In this document: positions 1-6,573 of the stretch, one piece after another
Numbering within the stretch: the stretch's first letter is position 1
Layout of the letters: each line of letters starts with the position of its first letter
Assembly: GCA_051648365.1 (NCBI GenBank)
Contig: JBOFEZ010000157.1
Coordinates: 1 to 7,485, forward strand
Reading direction: 5' to 3'
Length of the DNA stretch: 7,485 nt
DNA from: JAGNZR01 sp051648365
GTDB lineage: Bacteria; Fusobacteriota; Fusobacteriia; Fusobacteriales; Fusobacteriaceae
Made by a program: the position numbers and the translations under genes
Notes under the pieces: generated by a model
What the model was told of the DNA's origin: nothing
Databases searched by the model: none
Seen by the model: only the letters and a program-made list of their open reading frames with translations

Positions 1-461
1 ACACTGGTATAGAAAATATTTTCGAATCCCTTACTTCTGTATGAAGTTATAACAGCTTTATCCCACCCGCTTCCACTGTACACTGAAATATATTGGTGGA
101 TTGAAACCAGTCCCAGAAGCACTCCTGCTCCTATTAGAAAATTTCTTACTATAAAAAGTTCTTTCCCTGATTCTATAAAGTTGAGGAATATAAAGGCAAA
201 AACAAAAATAGTATTGAGTATTAAAAAATACTCTCCACCTCTGGCTCCGCTTATGGATAGAAGATTGAAGAGATAACCTGCTCCCAAAATAACAAGGTAT
301 GAAATCAGGATAGGAATGCTTCCTACCTGGAACTTTCTCTTCTTTATATACACCAATAATAGCCCCAAGACTGCAAAGGGCATAACAACCATTCTGTATT
401 TTTCTACTCCTATTAGCATGAAGATATAGACTAAAAGCGATAAAAAACCTAAATTATACAT
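1..461 (-). CDS. O-antigen ligase/polymerase-like polytopic membrane protein, N-terminal part (runs off the window)
   Basis: This open frame begins at ATG 461 and runs without a stop to the window edge, giving 153 residues. A strong Shine-Dalgarno sequence (AGGGGG, 466-471) lies 4 nt before the ATG. The protein starts MYNLGFLSLLVYIF and shows several hydrophobic segments, at about residues 5-18, 22-39, 49-67, 79-95 and 104-125. Short loops such as YIKKRKF and SISGARGGEY separate them. A loop with HQY (about 122-124) and later SYRSKGF follows the last helix. This resembles the start of Wzy_C/WaaL-type proteins, where a 'Q...R..G' loop follows four or five helices. Family members join or polymerise lipid-linked glycans at the inner membrane, and some glycosylate pilins. 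The catalytic periplasmic loop would lie outside the window, so the family call is tentative and the substrate unknown. It follows the secretin gene across a terminator and may belong to another transcription unit. Confidence 0.5.
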   Translation of the reverse strand, partial: MYNLGFLSLLVYIFMLIGVEKYRMVVMPFAVLGLLLVYIKKRKFQVGSIPILISYLVILGAGYLFNLLSISGARGGEYFLILNTIFVFAFIFLNFIESGKELFIVRNFLIGAGVLLGLVSIHQYISVYSGSGWDKAVITSYRSKGFENIFYTS

Positions 462-465
462 AGTT

Positions 466-471
466 CCCCCT
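466..471 (-). promoter_or_regulatory. Ribosome binding site of the O-antigen ligase-like gene
   Basis: AGGGGG sits 4 nt upstream of ATG 461, immediately after the U-tract of the terminator. It fixes the start of the membrane protein gene. Only about two bases separate the terminator run from the ribosome binding site, so a transcript starting after the terminator would be almost leaderless. Confidence 0.6.
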
Positions 472-472
472 A

Positions 473-504
473 GAAAAAAGGGTGCAGAGATAACCCTGCA
501 CCCT
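473..504 (-). terminator. Rho-independent terminator after the secretin gene
   Basis: Read on the minus strand, AGGGTGCAG (504-496) and CTGCACCCT (487-479) pair perfectly over 9 bp around an 8-nt loop. The final stem T is the first of six T (479-474), followed by C and T. This is a textbook intrinsic terminator placed 22 nt after the secretin stop codon. It would end the pilus-type operon transcript. It lies only about 12 nt before the next start codon, so it could also act as an attenuator. On the plus strand the stem is followed by a less regular T-rich stretch, so bidirectional activity is possible but weaker; no plus-strand gene needs it here. Confidence 0.88.
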
Positions 505-525
505 CCCTTATATTTTATTTTTTTA

Positions 526-2319
526 TTATTGTGGAAATTGAGGATAAAGATTTTTCTTAATGTTCTCTCCACCTCTAACTGGCATATTGTGAATCTCTGG
601 CATCATAAACCCTCTTAAATCAGGTTGCTCTTTTACCATTTCTCCATCTACAATATCTATTTTCAATTTTACATATAGGTCGTTAACCTTAGAACTTACT
701 TTAGAAGATCTAAATAGTTCTCCCACCACAGGGACATCTCCTAAAAGAGGTACCTTACTCTGATCATTCTTCACATCAGCAGATTTCATTCCACCGATAA
801 AGATTGTATCTCCATTATTTACATTTACTATTGTTTCAATTATTCTTTGAGACTTAGGATTAAAAAAAGACTCTTCAGAATCTGGCAAAATTGTTCTTTC
901 ATCATTGAGGAACTTACTTTTCTCAACTTTTATCTTAAGCTGAATAGAGTTATCATCACGGATTACAGGAGTAACATTAAGTATTGTCCCTGCTTCCCCA
1001 AGGTTGGCTGTTATAGTTTTAGCTCCGTTATCAGATACATCAGTTTCATATGACGTTACGCTTTCATCTGTCATCTTAAAGTTTCCTGTTTCTCCATTTA
1101 CAACAAGAATAGATGGTACAGCACTTATAACTGCATCATTTGTTCCTTGCAACATATCTATAGAGAAGTTAAGGACGTCATTTTTACCGTTGAAAAATCT
1201 AAGAAAATCTAACCCTAACTGGCTGAATCCACTTGTTACATTCTCCCCAAAACCTCCAAGGTTCCCATTACTTGTTGGAGATTCAGGTTTCAAGCTTCCA
1301 CTTGAATAAGCCCATGAGAATCCTAGATTTTCAAAAAGATTATCTGTTATTTCTATAATCTGTGCTGATATTCTTACCTGTTTAGAATCTTTATCTAAAA
1401 TATTAACTAAGTTTCTTGCCAGTCTAACTTGCTCTGGAGTTCCGCTTAATATTAGCATATTCTGCTTTGTAACAGGTATAGCCTTAAATTTATCAAGAAG
1501 TGCATTATCTTTTGTTCTGTTTTCTATTTCTAAAGGCTGACCTTCAGCATCAACTTTTAGAGATTCGGAAGTCCCAGTTATTCCAGCTTGTAATTGCTCC
1601 TGCATAAGATCTAGAAGTATTGCTCTAGCCTCTTCAGCTCCTATATTCAAAAGATTTATCTGTTCTGTAACACTGTTCTCTCCTCTAGTTCCCAATATTT
1701 TAGAACGTCCTCCAGTAGCTTTTGATACTTCTATCTTTTCTCCGCTTCTGTAAAGATCTATATTGATATTTTTTTCTTCTTTTCCTACAGTTACAAAATC
1801 TCCCTCTGTTTCATAACCGGCTCTTTCTACCTTTAGTATATACGTTCCAGGAAGAACATTGTTGATTATAAATTTTCCTCCTAAACTTGTCATTACTGGT
1901 TGAATTCCACTGTTTAAAAGTGTCACCTTCGCCCTATCTATTCCAACTCCAAAATTATTAGTTCTAACAGTTCCTATTATGGAATTTGCTCCGTTGCTTC
2001 CTGCGGTGGCTTTTCCTTCCAGAGCATAAGTATTGCTCCCTATCTCTCTTACCCTCATTCCGTTTGTAGTAGCTATGATATTAATTATCTCCTCTAAAGT
2101 TTCCCCTCCTACAAAAGAGTTATCTATAACCTTATCTTTAAAAGCGTCTTCTACTACCAAGTTTACTCCTGTATCCTGTGTAAGTAGCGAAAGTGCATCC
2201 GATACTGTCATTCCTCTAAAATTTGTAGGCTGATCAAATATTACTCCTCTGATATTTCCTAAAGAGGATATCGAGAATATAATTAAAAATATTGCTACTA
2301 AAATTTTTTTCTTCCCCAT
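526..2319 (-). CDS. pilQ: Type IV pilus/type II secretion outer-membrane secretin with inserted beta domain
   Basis: This 597-residue protein should form the outer-membrane ring through which a pilus or pseudopilus passes. A Sec signal peptide (KKK, then a hydrophobic run to about residue 20) leads into an STN/secretin N0 domain (about 28-102). Next comes a carboxypeptidase-regulatory-like beta domain (about 113-190), then an N1-like ring domain (about 218-312, with a LSGTPEQV..AR.LV..LD pattern). The secretin core spans about 314-555, with EITDNLFENLGF, the gate-region VPSILVVNGE, the GG at 509-510 and the family signature VPLLGDVPVVGELF at 523-536. A 42-residue tail follows; no typical GspD S-domain and no AMIN domain are seen. 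The start is fixed by AAGGAGAG 6 nt upstream of ATG. The gene is last in the operon, 17 bp after the PilO-like gene, and ends with tandem TAA TAA before a terminator. The secretin call is firm; PilQ versus GspD is not settled by sequence alone. Confidence 0.95.
   Translation of the reverse strand: MGKKKILVAIFLIIFSISSLGNIRGVIFDQPTNFRGMTVSDALSLLTQDTGVNLVVEDAFKDKVIDNSFVGGETLEEIINIIATTNGMRVREIGSNTYALEGKATAGSNGANSIIGTVRTNNFGVGIDRAKVTLLNSGIQPVMTSLGGKFIINNVLPGTYILKVERAGYETEGDFVTVGKEEKNINIDLYRSGEKIEVSKATGGRSKILGTRGENSVTEQINLLNIGAEEARAILLDLMQEQLQAGITGTSESLKVDAEGQPLEIENRTKDNALLDKFKAIPVTKQNMLILSGTPEQVRLARNLVNILDKDSKQVRISAQIIEITDNLFENLGFSWAYSSGSLKPESPTSNGNLGGFGENVTSGFSQLGLDFLRFFNGKNDVLNFSIDMLQGTNDAVISAVPSILVVNGETGNFKMTDESVTSYETDVSDNGAKTITANLGEAGTILNVTPVIRDDNSIQLKIKVEKSKFLNDERTILPDSEESFFNPKSQRIIETIVNVNNGDTIFIGGMKSADVKNDQSKVPLLGDVPVVGELFRSSKVSSKVNDLYVKLKIDIVDGEMVKEQPDLRGFMMPEIHNMPVRGGENIKKNLYPQFPQ
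1747..1983 (-). other. Carboxypeptidase-regulatory-like domain encoded inside the secretin gene
   Basis: Codons for about residues 113-191 of the secretin read as a compact beta-sandwich repeat. The pattern is an opening SIIGTVRT, then AKVTLLNSG, then a T..GGKF.I.NV.PGTY.L.V...GYE core and a final strand NINIDLYR. This is the hallmark of CarboxypepD_reg/CNA-B-like domains. Such domains are common at the N-terminus of TonB-dependent receptors and adhesins but are not a standard part of PilQ or GspD. The stretches on both sides (AGSNGAN and SGEKIEVSKATGGRS) look like linkers. In position it replaces part of the usual N0-N1 connection on the periplasmic side. Confidence 0.75.
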
Positions 2320-2325
2320 TCAAAA

Positions 2326-2333
2326 CTCTCCTT
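2326..2333 (-). promoter_or_regulatory. Ribosome binding site of the secretin gene
   Basis: AAGGAGAG lies 6 nt upstream of ATG 2319, in the 17-bp gap after the PilO-like gene's stop codon. It supports the chosen secretin start, which also gives an intact signal peptide. Confidence 0.75.
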
Positions 2334-2336
2334 AAA

Positions 2337-3380
2337 CTATTTTGTATTTTTTTTCATTTTGTAATCTATTATCTCCCCTGTCTCTCTATCTTTGAAAGAT
2401 ATTTGGTAACTATCTTGATTTTCTTTTATACTAGGCAGATACCATTTTTCCTTTTCTCTGTCTACATTAGCCAACTTAAAACTTTTTCCATCTGTAAAGG
2501 CTATTGATTTTCCATCTTTCAAATGAAGAATCCCATGATATCTTCCTCTCAAACGACTAATAACAGCTCTTGTTATATCTCTTCTCAAACCTTGATTTGT
2601 AACCTTATTAAAAAACTGATTTTTTAGGGAACTGTCATCTGTTTCCAGGGCCTCTTTTGCCGAAGTGTCTCCCAGAGTAAGTTTGTCTGCATAACCACTC
2701 AATTTGAAATTGGCAGCTACAACATCTCCCTTCAGTGCAAGTTCTATAGGATTATTACGGAACTGGACAAAAGCCTCTCCAGTTTCAAGCTCTGTAAAAA
2801 ATTGTGCAATATCATCATAACCCGATGTAATATTATATGATACCTCTACCTTTGGCAGAGTATTTTCATCAGCTTCAATAGTTCCATTCGAAGTATTATC
2901 AACTTTTTCATTTGCTGTTCCATCTAACTTCTCAGCTATTATCTCTATCTGACCCACAGTATTAAGATACATTCCCAAACTATTTAAAGTTCCCTGAGCA
3001 TATTCCACAACTTCAAGTGGATCTTTAAACTCCACTGCAAAAAGCTGATTTTTTATAAGCTCATAATTTTCAGCATCACTTTTGCTTTTTTGACTATTTT
3101 CAGCAAAAAGTTTTTTTAAACTACTTTCTTTAGCTACCAAAGTTTTAGAGTCGTTTTGAGCTTTCTTTAAATGTGCCTTGGACTCCTGCATCTGACCATA
3201 AGGAAGAAAATTTAGGTAGAATCCCAGTCCTAATAATGTAGCTCCCATCGCTCCCATAAGAAACTTTTCATTTTCTACAACATCTCTCACTTGAGGTGGT
3301 AGCTTACTTAAAAATTCATCTTTGTCCTCATTCCATTTTGTTTTCATATTATCCAAAAACCCTGTTTTTTTCACCCTCAT
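2337..3380 (-). CDS. pilO: PilO/GspM-like inner-membrane alignment protein with extra C-terminal domain
   Basis: The 347-residue product has a cytoplasmic N-terminus (1-38, charged), one membrane helix (about 40-60, LMGAMGATLLGLGFYLNFL), a coiled coil (about 63-115) and a PilO-like ferredoxin-fold region (about 118-236). The best match to the family is the YNITSGYDDIAQFFTELE stretch followed by strands ending KLSGY. PilO normally stops here at about 200 residues. This protein continues with an acidic linker (about 236-255) and a further domain (about 275-345: GILHLKDGKSIAFTDGKSF and later strands), which could be a PilP/GspC homology-region-like domain. That last point is inference. Codons GTG (3383), ATG (3380) and GTG (3374) compete as starts. 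ATG 3380 is used here, but AGGTGAT (3385-3379) is better spaced for GTG 3374. The gene begins immediately after the upstream TAG, so translation is probably coupled. It should work with the PilMN-like protein upstream and the secretin downstream. Confidence 0.82.
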   Translation of the reverse strand: MRVKKTGFLDNMKTKWNEDKDEFLSKLPPQVRDVVENEKFLMGAMGATLLGLGFYLNFLPYGQMQESKAHLKKAQNDSKTLVAKESSLKKLFAENSQKSKSDAENYELIKNQLFAVEFKDPLEVVEYAQGTLNSLGMYLNTVGQIEIIAEKLDGTANEKVDNTSNGTIEADENTLPKVEVSYNITSGYDDIAQFFTELETGEAFVQFRNNPIELALKGDVVAANFKLSGYADKLTLGDTSAKEALETDDSSLKNQFFNKVTNQGLRRDITRAVISRLRGRYHGILHLKDGKSIAFTDGKSFKLANVDREKEKWYLPSIKENQDSYQISFKDRETGEIIDYKMKKNTK

Positions 3381-3383
3381 CAC

Positions 3384-4478
3384 CTACTTTATATTAGCTT
3401 CTATTTTAAATGTGTAGAACTGTCCCGCATTGTTCAGAGGACTAGAATTAATTTTGAAGAATCCCTCTTTTACAAGATTTCTTTGGAATTCATAAACGCT
3501 GTCAGCTGTATCAGCTGTTCCTACCAGCTCAATTTTCGCTCCTGTTATCTTTATATTTTCTATAAATACTCCCTGAGCTATACTTTTTCTTAGAGCAAAT
3601 AGGACTTCATTTGCACCTGGAGATTTAGTATCCATAATCTCCTGTAGTTTTCTAAGTTTCATTTCAAAATTTGGTACACTTGCAATCTTCCCATCAAGTT
3701 CTTTTAGTCTCGCTTCTGTTCTCACATTCTCAGCTGTAATCTGGGCTGTATCCTTTTTTATAGATCCTCCATTGATTTTCAAAAATCCAAAGAAAAGAAT
3801 TTGAGCTAATAGAGCTACCCAAAAAAACTTTTTCATATTATCTAGTATTCCAGAAGTTTTTATTTCACTTACTAAAACATCGTCCAAGAAGTTATACTCC
3901 TCTTCTTCCCCATCTATAATTTTCTTTCTTATATTTAGAGGTTCTCCATCTTCAGTAAGGAGAAGATTTATTTTGTCATGACTTTCATCCTTAGTAAGCT
4001 GAAGTTCTTCTGACTCACTTTCTGTCATAAGGCTTTCACCTACGTTTATAGATGGAAGTTGCATCAGAATATCTGAAAGATTTTCCTGTTCATCCAGTAT
4101 AAAACTCGGATATATACCTTTTAATCTTATCTTATTTTTTTTTGCAAAGTCTGTAATTTCCTCAATCTTTTCTCTTTCTAGAGAGATAGCCATAATTCTT
4201 TCGTTGTGAAGTTCTTTCGATTCGGCAAGAGTTCTTGTGATATATTCCATAGGGTCGTAACCCACTATCATCATACGAAGTTGCTGCTCTATCTCTTCCT
4301 CTCTTTTTAGCTCATTTAAACCAGGGTCTATATTGAGAAGTGCTATTCTGAAATCATCATTCGATAACCCCAGTATTATACCTTTTTTCCTGTTTTCTTC
4401 TTTTTCAAATTCCACAACATAATCATCCAAGTTGGTGAATATAAATTTCTTTTCCCTTTTTCTCCCTAAATTAAACAA
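3384..4478 (-). CDS. PilM-PilN fusion-like (GspL-architecture) inner-membrane assembly protein
   Basis: The 364-residue product has three parts. Residues 1-210 are cytoplasmic and resemble a shortened, degenerate PilM/GspL actin-like domain. The stretch DPMEYITRTLAESKELHNERIMAISLE and then KIRLKGIYPSF follows the order of PilM proteins (a Glu-rich segment, a beta-alpha unit, then '..l..I.P..'). No clear nucleotide-binding motif is visible. One membrane helix follows at about 216-233. The periplasmic side has a coiled coil (about 238-282) and a PilN-type ferredoxin domain (about 290-364), with GVFIENIKITGAKIELVGTADTADSVYEF as the recognisable core. The start is TTG, chosen because AGGAGG lies exactly 6 nt upstream and the next ATG is about 68 codons inside. 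It would link the assembly ATPase in the cytoplasm to the PilO-like protein encoded next. PilM and PilN are usually separate; a joined form is the normal layout of GspL. The role is well supported, the choice of system less so. Confidence 0.8.
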   Translation of the reverse strand: MFNLGRKREKKFIFTNLDDYVVEFEKEENRKKGIILGLSNDDFRIALLNIDPGLNELKREEEIEQQLRMMIVGYDPMEYITRTLAESKELHNERIMAISLEREKIEEITDFAKKNKIRLKGIYPSFILDEQENLSDILMQLPSINVGESLMTESESEELQLTKDESHDKINLLLTEDGEPLNIRKKIIDGEEEEYNFLDDVLVSEIKTSGILDNMKKFFWVALLAQILFFGFLKINGGSIKKDTAQITAENVRTEARLKELDGKIASVPNFEMKLRKLQEIMDTKSPGANEVLFALRKSIAQGVFIENIKITGAKIELVGTADTADSVYEFQRNLVKEGFFKINSSPLNNAGQFYTFKIEANIK

Positions 4479-4484
4479 GTTATA

Positions 4485-4490
4485 CCTCCT
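4485..4490 (-). promoter_or_regulatory. Strong ribosome binding site that fixes a TTG start
   Basis: AGGAGG lies 6 nt (TATAAC) before TTG 4478. It overlaps the TAG stop codon (4491-4489) of the upstream pseudopilin gene, so the junction reads TAGGAGG. No other start codon is near, so this site decides the start of the PilMN-like gene. Confidence 0.85.
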
Positions 4491-5835
4491 AAGGTCCCAC
4501 GTGATTTATTTCGTAGGAATCTATTGTTGATGCTTTATATTTTTTTTCGCTAGTCTTTGTAACTGTAGTTACTTTTTCTTGATTTAGTATATTGATTGTT
4601 TGGGTAAGTTTTGTTATTTTTTCTCCATTATATACATCAACATCTTTTTTGTATTCTCCATTGTTCTTATCCTCACAAGTTGTTTCTGTTTTTTTCCAGT
4701 TTTCGAAATCTGTCCTTTCAGTTATTCTTGCATATGGAGTAGTTTCAACTCTCGTTGTAATTAAATATTCTTTTCCATCTTCAATAACTGTTTCTTCTTT
4801 TACCTCTAAAGTTGCAAAATCTTTATAATAAGCATAGGTGGTTGCTGATGGTCTATGTTCCGTTCGGCTACCTGAAGCAGGAGAACGAGCTTCAAGTATC
4901 TCTCCAGGATTACATGTTGAAGCATTATTATCCGATGTATTACTCACTGAGTTTCCAGCATATGTTATGTTTGGATTTATAAAATCTGTTACTTCAGTTA
5001 TTGTAGAAGTGAATCCTGATGTTATTGTTTCTGCCACTGGACCGCTAGACTCTTCAGTTCCGGCATCTATCACTGGATTGGTTGGAACTATTCCATTCAA
5101 CATAGGAAAGGGAGCTCTACTTTCTAGTCCTGTGGGAGTTGGACTCATGGTTGGATAGTTTAAAGTTATGGTTACGATTCCATCATAACTTCTTACAACT
5201 CTCCCATCGCCAGTTTCCATTAAAATATTTTTATATAGTATGACTTCAAATTCAGGATTAGCTGTGGGCTTAGTGGAATAATAGCTTACTAATTCTTTTT
5301 GAATAGGATTTCCTGTATACCCTGATTTTGCTGTTCCATTGTCATTAGCTTCATAGATAAGAGTATCATTTTTTACATTTTTTATGGATTTTACAAAATA
5401 TCCGCCCTTACTCATTTTTACTGTTTTAAGTACAGGCGATTTCGAATAATTAGAACTATTTACTATATACCAAGGTCCCGTATTTTGATCTCCAGTCCCC
5501 TCTTCCCAAATTTTTTCTGCTGTATTTTGAGTAACTGTCGATCCGTGATTAGCCGGAATATCTTTTACTATAAAATAACCTAAATAATCCTGTACAGCAG
5601 TGCTTGTATTTTTAGCTATCATCTGGTCTATTACATAGGCATCATATATTCCTGCACTCAGTGCCTGACTCACACTTTCTTCCAAATTAGAAGATGCTTT
5701 TACCAGTTTCAAATATCCCTTTCTAGCTCTGGCAGACATGGAGTAATTTAGAAATATCCCCATAATTATGGCTAGGGATACAACCACAAACACCATGGCG
5801 AAACCTTTTTTTCTATTTTTCTTTCTCTTAATCAT
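4489..5835 (-). CDS. Large PilX/GspK-position minor pseudopilin lacking Glu5
   Basis: The product is 448 residues. It opens with a basic leader (MIKRKKNRKKG), a probable prepilin cleavage site before F12, and a hydrophobic helix FAMVFVVVSLAIIMGIFL. The mature fifth residue is Phe, not the usual Glu, as is typical for tip pseudopilins (GspK, PilX). A helical stretch continues to about residue 80, followed by a beta-rich domain (about 85-227). A Pro/Thr linker (YPTMSPTPTG, about 227-236) leads to a Ser/Thr-rich stretch (about 250-305) and a charged beta-rich C-terminal region (about 335-445). Two cysteines, 308 and 387, could pair. PilX-type proteins are about 160-200 residues and GspK about 300, so this one is unusually long. 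The GspK SAM-like domain motifs are not seen. The start overlaps the upstream stop as ATGA, with GAGGGGAG just before it. It follows the PilV- and PilW-like genes, so a place at the pilus tip is the best guess. Confidence 0.78.
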   Translation of the reverse strand: MIKRKKNRKKGFAMVFVVVSLAIIMGIFLNYSMSARARKGYLKLVKASSNLEESVSQALSAGIYDAYVIDQMIAKNTSTAVQDYLGYFIVKDIPANHGSTVTQNTAEKIWEEGTGDQNTGPWYIVNSSNYSKSPVLKTVKMSKGGYFVKSIKNVKNDTLIYEANDNGTAKSGYTGNPIQKELVSYYSTKPTANPEFEVILYKNILMETGDGRVVRSYDGIVTITLNYPTMSPTPTGLESRAPFPMLNGIVPTNPVIDAGTEESSGPVAETITSGFTSTITEVTDFINPNITYAGNSVSNTSDNNASTCNPGEILEARSPASGSRTEHRPSATTYAYYKDFATLEVKEETVIEDGKEYLITTRVETTPYARITERTDFENWKKTETTCEDKNNGEYKKDVDVYNGEKITKLTQTINILNQEKVTTVTKTSEKKYKASTIDSYEINHVGP

Positions 5836-6560
5836 ATCTCCCCTCTCTTTAAAAAGAGTTTTTCTACTGTTATTATATTGGTCGGATCATCTTTAGCAAC
5901 AACTTTAGTGGGATCTTTGTAATATTCAATGTGCATATATATTCCTCCCCCTATCTCTGTAAAGTAATTTCTATTTGACGCTCCCGTAGTATTCGGCACA
6001 AGTTCTTGGATTCCTGCTCCTGATGGAAGATAAAGTTCCTCTTTTTTAAAAGGCACTATATTTTGTTTTGTTAAAAGCTTTACTGAACCATCATTCTCCA
6101 CACTGGTAGTATAATACAAACCTGTCTGTCCGCCAATATTCATAAATCTAAATGTATGAAAAGATTGACGCAGAGTCCCGTTATTATATACTGGAACAAG
6201 TACATATAGTGTATTTCCTTTGACTGCACCACTTCCATTAGAACTCATAAGATTTCCTTGGAAAGTTCCTAGCTTTATATCCAAAGTTGAAGAAAAATTA
6301 TCTCTTACAGAAATTCCTGCATTTTTTGTCCCTGATGTAAGATTACCCCACTTATCATCCAAACTGATAGACCCAAGAATTTCCTCTAGTTTACGATAAG
6401 TTCCGTCCAATTCTATTTTTTCAAATAATCCACTACTATAGTTATTGCTCAATTTCAGATAATATCTGAGAATAGGCCCTATTATAGTAAGGAGTATCGC
6501 CAGTACAGCCACAGTTATAGCAACTTCTATATAGGTCAAACCTCTTTTTTTGTTTTTCAT
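5832..6560 (-). CDS. PilW/GspJ-like minor pseudopilin
   Basis: The 242-residue product begins with a short leader MKNKKRG and a prepilin cleavage site before LTYIEVAITV. Mature Glu5 (E12) and Pro22 (P29) are both present. A long helix runs to about residue 65. A beta-rich body follows, ending in KLFLKRGEI. A slightly longer frame from ATG 6584 exists, but that start overlaps the previous gene, has no good ribosome binding site and would give a 15-residue leader. AGGAGG at 6568-6573 stands 7 nt before ATG 6560, which is therefore chosen. The first mature residue is Leu, where Phe is usual. It is the middle of three consecutive pseudopilin genes and overlaps the next by 4 bp. In this position, PilW/GspJ bridges the PilV-like and PilX-like subunits in the tip complex. 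The pseudopilin class is clear; assignment to the W/J position rests mainly on gene order and size. Confidence 0.82.
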   Translation of the reverse strand: MKNKKRGLTYIEVAITVAVLAILLTIIGPILRYYLKLSNNYSSGLFEKIELDGTYRKLEEILGSISLDDKWGNLTSGTKNAGISVRDNFSSTLDIKLGTFQGNLMSSNGSGAVKGNTLYVLVPVYNNGTLRQSFHTFRFMNIGGQTGLYYTTSVENDGSVKLLTKQNIVPFKKEELYLPSGAGIQELVPNTTGASNRNYFTEIGGGIYMHIEYYKDPTKVVAKDDPTNIITVEKLFLKRGEI

Positions 6561-6567
6561 ATTCTTT

Positions 6568-6573
6568 CCTCCT
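6568..6573 (-). promoter_or_regulatory. Strong ribosome binding site fixing the PilW-like start at 6560
   Basis: AGGAGG with a 7-nt spacer (AAAGAAT) precedes ATG 6560. It overlaps the TAG stop (6574-6572) of the PilV-like gene, giving TAGGAGG. This rules in the short prepilin leader over the longer in-frame start at 6584. Confidence 0.85.

Noticed and set aside
505..560. Possible promoter (TAAAAT or TATAAG as -10) at the end of the secretin gene
   Set aside because: No reasonable -35 hexamer at 16-18 bp, the region is simply A/T-rich, and a transcript starting there would run at once into the terminator hairpin.
1004..1309. Plus-strand open frame of about 100 codons opposite the secretin core
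   Set aside because: It lies fully inside the well-supported secretin gene on the opposite strand, has no ribosome binding site that stands out, and its translation resembles no protein family.
4592..5158. Two plus-strand open frames of 78 and 106 codons opposite the long pseudopilin gene
   Set aside because: They are antisense shadows of a Thr/Ser-rich coding region, which favours open antisense frames; no start signals or recognisable domains.
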